Shown in pieces: positions 60,613-64,000 of a stretch of DNA of 64,000 nucleotides. A program made the position numbers and the translations under genes. The stretch's first letter is position 1; the number at the start of each line of letters is the position of its first letter. Under the pieces are notes generated by a model that ran no database searches, was not told where the DNA came from, and worked only from the letters and a program-made list of their open reading frames with translations. Source of the stretch: an uncultured Lachnospiraceae bacterium (GTDB lineage Bacteria > Bacillota > Clostridia > Lachnospirales > Lachnospiraceae); contig CAKRCW010000003.1 in assembly GCA_934309145.1 (NCBI GenBank), positions 175,632-239,631 of the forward strand, read 5' to 3'.

Positions 60613-61380
60613 ATGGCACTACTTGAGGTTAAGAATTTACAGAAAATATATACAACCAGATTTGGCGGTAATCAGGTTGAGGCACTTAAGGATGTCAATT
60701 TTTCGGTTGAGGAGGGCGAGTATGTTGCAATTATGGGTGAGTCCGGTTCGGGTAAGACTACACTTCTCAATATACTTGCATCGGTTGACAGACCTACATC
60801 TGGTCAGGTGCTTTTAAACGGAAAGGATACTGTATCAATCAAGGAGGGTGAGCTTGCAAAATTCAGGAGAGAGCATTTAGGATTTGTATTTCAGGATTTT
60901 AATCTGCTTGATACATTTTCGCTTGAGGACAATATATACCTGCCGCTTGTTCTTGCTGGAAAGCATTACGGTGAGATGCAGCCTTTGCTTGAGGATATTG
61001 CAGGAAAGCTTGGTATTAAGGATTTACTTAAGAAGTTCCCTTACGAGGTTTCAGGTGGACAGAAGCAGAGAGCTGCTGTGGCTCGTGCAATGATTACGCA
61101 GCCGGATATTCTGCTTGCGGATGAGCCAACGGGAGCTCTTGATTCCAAGTCAACAGGTGATTTACTTAATGTATTTAGAAATCTGCACGCTTCAGGTCAG
61201 ACTATACTTATGGTTACACACAGCACGCGTGCGGCAGCAAGTGCTGGACGGGTTCTATTTATAAAGGATGGCTGTATATTCCATCAGCTATACCGTGGAA
61301 ATATGAATGATGATGAGATGTATGCGAAGATTTCAAATACACTTACTATACTTTCGGCAGGTGGTGATATACATGAATAA
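60613..61380 (+). CDS. BceA-like ABC transporter ATPase
   Basis: A 255-residue ATPase. Walker A GESGSGKTTLLNILA (about 41-55), Q-loop FVFQDFNLLDTFSLEDN (about 93-109), signature VSGGQKQRAAVARAM (about 144-158), Walker B ILLADEPTGALDSK (about 164-177) and H-loop VTHSTRAA. This is the MacB/BceA/LolD subgroup that drives FtsX-type permeases. AAAAAGGAG is the ribosome site. It overlaps the permease by 8 bp, so the two form one unit. Confidence 0.96.
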   Translation: MALLEVKNLQKIYTTRFGGNQVEALKDVNFSVEEGEYVAIMGESGSGKTTLLNILASVDRPTSGQVLLNGKDTVSIKEGELAKFRREHLGFVFQDFNLLDTFSLEDNIYLPLVLAGKHYGEMQPLLEDIAGKLGIKDLLKKFPYEVSGGQKQRAAVARAMITQPDILLADEPTGALDSKSTGDLLNVFRNLHASGQTILMVTHSTRAAASAGRVLFIKDGCIFHQLYRGNMNDDEMYAKISNTLTILSAGGDIHE

Positions 61381-63424
61381 AGGTTTGTATATCAGACTTG
61401 CAAAACAGAATATAAGAAAAAATAAGAGTACCTTTTTACCGTTTCTTTTGTCGGGCATAGTGATGGCTGCTATGTTCTATATGCTTGACAGTATCAGGCA
61501 GCAGTGTGATGACACGTTATTTTTTGGAGCAAGCACAATGGAGAAAGTGCTTATAGTCGGCGTAATAGTGGCAGGGCTGTTTTCGGTATGTGTGTTATTT
61601 TATACAGATGGATTTTTGATGAAGCAGAGGTCAAAGGAATTTGGATTATATAGCCTGCTTGGAATGGAGAAAAAACACATTTCAAAGGTAGTATTCTGGG
61701 AGCTGGCTATAATCGGTTCAGGAAGCATAGTTATAGGACTGCTTGCAGGAATTCTCTTTTCAAGACTTATGTTTATGGTGCTCCTTAAAATAATCAGGAT
61801 AAATACAGATTTTCAGTTTCGTATTATGCCAAGCTCGATTTTGGCAACTATCGTATTATTTGCAGGAGTATTTGTTGCGATAATGCTCGCTAATATGGTT
61901 CGTGTATTCAGCTTAAAGCCTATAGAGCTTATGAGAAGCACACGTCAGGGAGAGAAAGAGCCTAAGGCTAAGTGGCTGCTTGCAATAATGGGTGTTGTTT
62001 CACTTGGATATGGATATTACCTTGCACAGACTGCCGAAAATCCATTAAAGGCAATTACAACATTTTTGACTGCTGTATTATGTGTAATAGTTGGAACATA
62101 TCTGTTGTTTATATCAGGAAGTATAGCAATTCTTAAGCTCCTTAAGAAAAACAAGAGATTTTACTACCACAAAAAGCATTTTATCACTGTATCTGGTATG
62201 ATGTACCGTATGAAACAGAACGCAGTCGGACTTGCAAATATATGTATTTTATGTACCGGTGTCCTGGTTGTATTGTCCTCTACGGTATCTTTATATGTAG
62301 GAATAGAGGATATTATGAGAACACGTTATCCTATGGACGTGATGACAGAGTTTCTCTATGAGGAGGGTAACGAGGATGTACCAGATTCCATGCTTGATGA
62401 GAGTAAGGCTTCATATCACTACGATTATGACAAGGTAATTGATATGCTCTATAAACGTGCTGACAGCTATAATGTATCTATTGAGGATATGCAGAGCTAC
62501 TACATTTATAGTATGCCGGGAAGCTTTTTGGGAACAAACTTTAAGCTGATGGATGGTATGACATTCTCGGATTATGCTTCAGCTACAGAGTTAAGCGTGA
62601 TTGATATAGACGATTATAACACTCTTACAGGTGAAAATGAGAGCCTTTCATCTGGTGAGGTTCTGATATACTCGACAATTGATGATTTAAATGATGCTGA
62701 AAATATAACCATAAATGACAGAGCTTACAAGGTGGCTGGACGTTTAAGCAATATGCCAATTAAGGAAGCATTTAGCAGTGTATTTGAAAATGTAATGGTT
62801 GTTGTAGATTCTTTAGATGAGATTAAGGCAATTAATAATTATGTAAATGAAAACAGCACTGATGGTGGAATAAGCAACATAATACATCAGATAAATTACA
62901 ATCTTACAGGTAAGCTCTCAGACAAAAATGCATTCTGTACCAGAATAAGAGATAATATAAATGACACAGGAATTGCGCATTTGGCATCGGTTGATGATAT
63001 ATACACTACCAGGCCTGAGATGTTAGGTATATATGGCGGTTTATTCTTCGTGGGAATATTTATAGGTACTTTATTCTTAGTGACAACAGTAATGATAATA
63101 TACTACAAGCAGTTATCAGAGGGATATGATGACAGAGAGCGTTTTTCGATTATGCAGAAGGTCGGAATGAGCAAGTCAGAGGTGAAATCTGTAATAAGAA
63201 GCCAGATATTGCAGGTATTTTTCCTCCCTATTGCACTCGCTATCCTGCACATATGCTTTGCATTTAAGATAATTAAGGATATGCTTGTTACTATGAATTT
63301 CACAAATGTAGTACTTTTTGTTAAGTGTACAGTTGTTACTGCACTCGTTTTCACGGTGGTGTATTTCATAGTATATTGCCTGACTGCAAAGACATATTAT
63401 AAGATAACGTCGGATAATATATAG
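61373..63424 (+). CDS. BceB-like ABC permease (FtsX family)
   Basis: A 683-residue permease starting at ATG 61373, overlapping the ATPase gene by 8 bp; the frame is open upstream but that is the ATPase gene in another frame. About 10 membrane helices are seen: helix 1 (about 20-40), a set of helices to about 300, then a large extracellular domain of about 200 residues (about 330-540) after helix 8, and helices 9-10 at the end. KQRSKEFGLYSLLGMEKKHI and SEGYDDRERFSIMQKVGMSK are the typical cytoplasmic FtsX motifs. Bce systems remove or sense cell-wall-active peptides. It is the last gene in the window. Confidence 0.94.
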   Translation: MNKGLYIRLAKQNIRKNKSTFLPFLLSGIVMAAMFYMLDSIRQQCDDTLFFGASTMEKVLIVGVIVAGLFSVCVLFYTDGFLMKQRSKEFGLYSLLGMEKKHISKVVFWELAIIGSGSIVIGLLAGILFSRLMFMVLLKIIRINTDFQFRIMPSSILATIVLFAGVFVAIMLANMVRVFSLKPIELMRSTRQGEKEPKAKWLLAIMGVVSLGYGYYLAQTAENPLKAITTFLTAVLCVIVGTYLLFISGSIAILKLLKKNKRFYYHKKHFITVSGMMYRMKQNAVGLANICILCTGVLVVLSSTVSLYVGIEDIMRTRYPMDVMTEFLYEEGNEDVPDSMLDESKASYHYDYDKVIDMLYKRADSYNVSIEDMQSYYIYSMPGSFLGTNFKLMDGMTFSDYASATELSVIDIDDYNTLTGENESLSSGEVLIYSTIDDLNDAENITINDRAYKVAGRLSNMPIKEAFSSVFENVMVVVDSLDEIKAINNYVNENSTDGGISNIIHQINYNLTGKLSDKNAFCTRIRDNINDTGIAHLASVDDIYTTRPEMLGIYGGLFFVGIFIGTLFLVTTVMIIYYKQLSEGYDDRERFSIMQKVGMSKSEVKSVIRSQILQVFFLPIALAILHICFAFKIIKDMLVTMNFTNVVLFVKCTVVTALVFTVVYFIVYCLTAKTYYKITSDNI

Positions 63425-63446
63425 AGGAACTCATCTTACCCAGGCA

Positions 63447-63588
63447 CTTTCTCACCGGATGATGGTTCCATTCCGGGACCGTTTGCACTTAATTGCTCCG
63501 AGCAATGGTACTAAATTCGTGCTTCGCACTCATTAAGTACCAGCTGTCGCAAATGTCCCTGCATGGAATCCATCATCCGGTGAGAAAG
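63447..63588. repeat. palindromic element 1, cloverleaf-like
   Basis: CTTTCTCACCGGATGATGG (63447-63465) is the exact reverse complement of 63570-63588 (19 bp). The stem continues inward by TTCCAT/ATGGAA, GGGAC/GTCCC and TTTGC/GCAAA, and the apex carries two or three side hairpins (TTGCT/AGCAA, GGTACT/AGTACC, GTGC/GCAC). It could be a repeat-family element or a structured RNA. It begins just 22 bp after the permease stop. Confidence 0.85.
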
Positions 63589-63696
63589 CTGTCAAAATCT
63601 CCAACGATTCCTTGATAGAAATTATACAAGGCTGTAAGTTTAATATATTGTATAGTTATTATGGTTGATTGAGGTTATATATAGGGCAGGGGGATA

Positions 63697-63920
63697 TATA
63701 TAGTCAGGTGGAGTTGTACGAATACAAACGAACACAGCAAAATAATAAGCATTAAGCAGATATGTTTTCTTATCGTCCGCTAACGCGGCAAACCGCACAT
63801 CCATGTGCGTTGCCGCTCGCAAGCCATCCGTGTCTTGCGTACGCTAAGAGATGATATTGCTTAATGCTTTTATTTTGAAGTGTTCATTTGTAAAGACGTA
63901 CACCTCCCCCTGACTATATT
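63697..63920. repeat. palindromic element 2, ~224 bp with ~67-bp imperfect arms
   Basis: Bases 63697-63763 and 63853-63920 are imperfect inverted repeats; for example 21 of the outer 24 positions match, and AAGCATTAAGCA recurs as its complement TGCTTAATGCTT. The apex has a GCGGCA/TGCCGC plus GCACAT/ATGTGC hairpin (63785-63816) and a GCAAG/CTTGC hairpin (63819-63838). Size and long arms fit a MITE-like or REP-like mobile palindrome, but no target duplication was clear. Confidence 0.85.
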
Positions 63921-63936
63921 TATCATTCTGGCGGGT

Positions 63937-64000
63937 ATGCTTAAGAAAAAGTAAGCAATGCTTAGGTAAAAGTAAGCAATGCACAAGAAAAAGTAAGCAA
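63937..64000. repeat. 21-bp tandem repeat running off the window end
   Basis: Three adjacent 21-bp units (63937-63957, 63958-63978, 63979-63999) share ATGC at the start and GTAAGCA at the end, differing mainly at positions 5-10. The array continues past the edge, so its full length and purpose cannot be judged. Confidence 0.85.

Larger units (their letters stand above)
63425..64000. other. 576-bp gene-free region with two palindromic elements and a tandem repeat
   Basis: No convincing coding frame lies here: the one open frame of note (63640-63822, minus) is short, lacks a ribosome site and sits inside the second palindrome. The sequence is made up of the three structured elements listed separately, plus AT-rich spacer at 63590-63690. 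Confidence 0.8.

Noticed and set aside
63640..63822. A 60-codon minus-strand frame in the gene-free end
   Set aside because: It runs through one arm and the apex of palindrome 2, has no ribosome site, and its composition follows the hairpins.
63785..63838. tRNA-like cloverleaf in palindrome 2
   Set aside because: The hairpins do not have tRNA arm lengths, there is no TTC-type T-loop or CCA acceptor pattern, and no anticodon arm can be placed.

Overview
The window is AT-rich DNA from a Gram-positive, anaerobic Clostridia-type genome, most likely a Lachnospiraceae member (Coprococcus/Lachnospira/Butyrivibrio-like). This is inferred from strong GGAGG ribosome sites and from the gene content: the SCIFF peptide with its radical-SAM maturase, a fused SecDF, HemZ, SpmB, TIGR04086, DUF5702, DUF6382-FHA proteins and Bce-type ABC/two-component genes. 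Nearly all genes lie on the + strand in tight operons. No rRNA, tRNA, CRISPR, insertion sequence or prophage was recognised.

Layout. 1-217: start of a minus-strand HTH-type protein cut by the window edge. 0.4-6.5 kb: AI-2E-type permease, DUF815 ATPase, a 34-residue membrane peptide, Lrp/AsnC regulator, aminotransferase, TrmL and a radical-SAM protein, ending convergently against a lone spmB. 7.1-8.2 kb: a secreted C39-like cysteine protease with its own promoter and palindrome. 8.2-17.2 kb: a complete Tad (type IVb pilus) locus with prepilin peptidase, TadZ-like ATPase, CpaF, two TadB/C-type membrane proteins, a Flp1-like pilin, DUF5702, two TadE-like pseudopilins and a DUF6382-FHA protein. 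17.3-22 kb: a flavodoxin-SCP2 fusion, dnaX, ybaB, recR and a phosphofructokinase. 22.1-28.9 kb: a small unknown protein, an 847-residue exported protein ending in a possible degenerate C39 domain, a diaminopimelate-decarboxylase-like gene, DUF624, cyclophilin and MltG.

29.0-41.3 kb is the most distinctive block: two DUF6382-FHA proteins (one with 14 tandem 14-residue repeats), a PP2C phosphatase, a membrane Ser/Thr kinase with a TPR-like exterior, a membrane protein whose acidic tail carries eight T-x-x-L motifs, and a 1652-residue Ig-repeat surface protein. I read it as one phosphothreonine signalling system: the kinase writes on the tail, FHA domains read, PP2C erases, and the giant protein is a possible output or sensor. 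A second PP2C follows a strong terminator. The same DUF6382-FHA design closes the Tad locus, hinting at a link between pili and this kinase.

42-63.4 kb: HAD hydrolase, a PII-like protein coupled to a cation:proton antiporter, TIGR04086, scfA-scfB-secDF, recJ, apt, relA/spoT, an MBL hydrolase, hemZ, hisS, aspS, and a Bce-type two-component and ABC module whose regulator overlaps the aspS stop. 63.4-64.0 kb has no gene but holds two large branched palindromic elements and a 21-bp tandem repeat that reaches the window edge.

Family names come from reading the translated sequence; no database search was run. Promoter, hairpin and terminator calls were made by eye.
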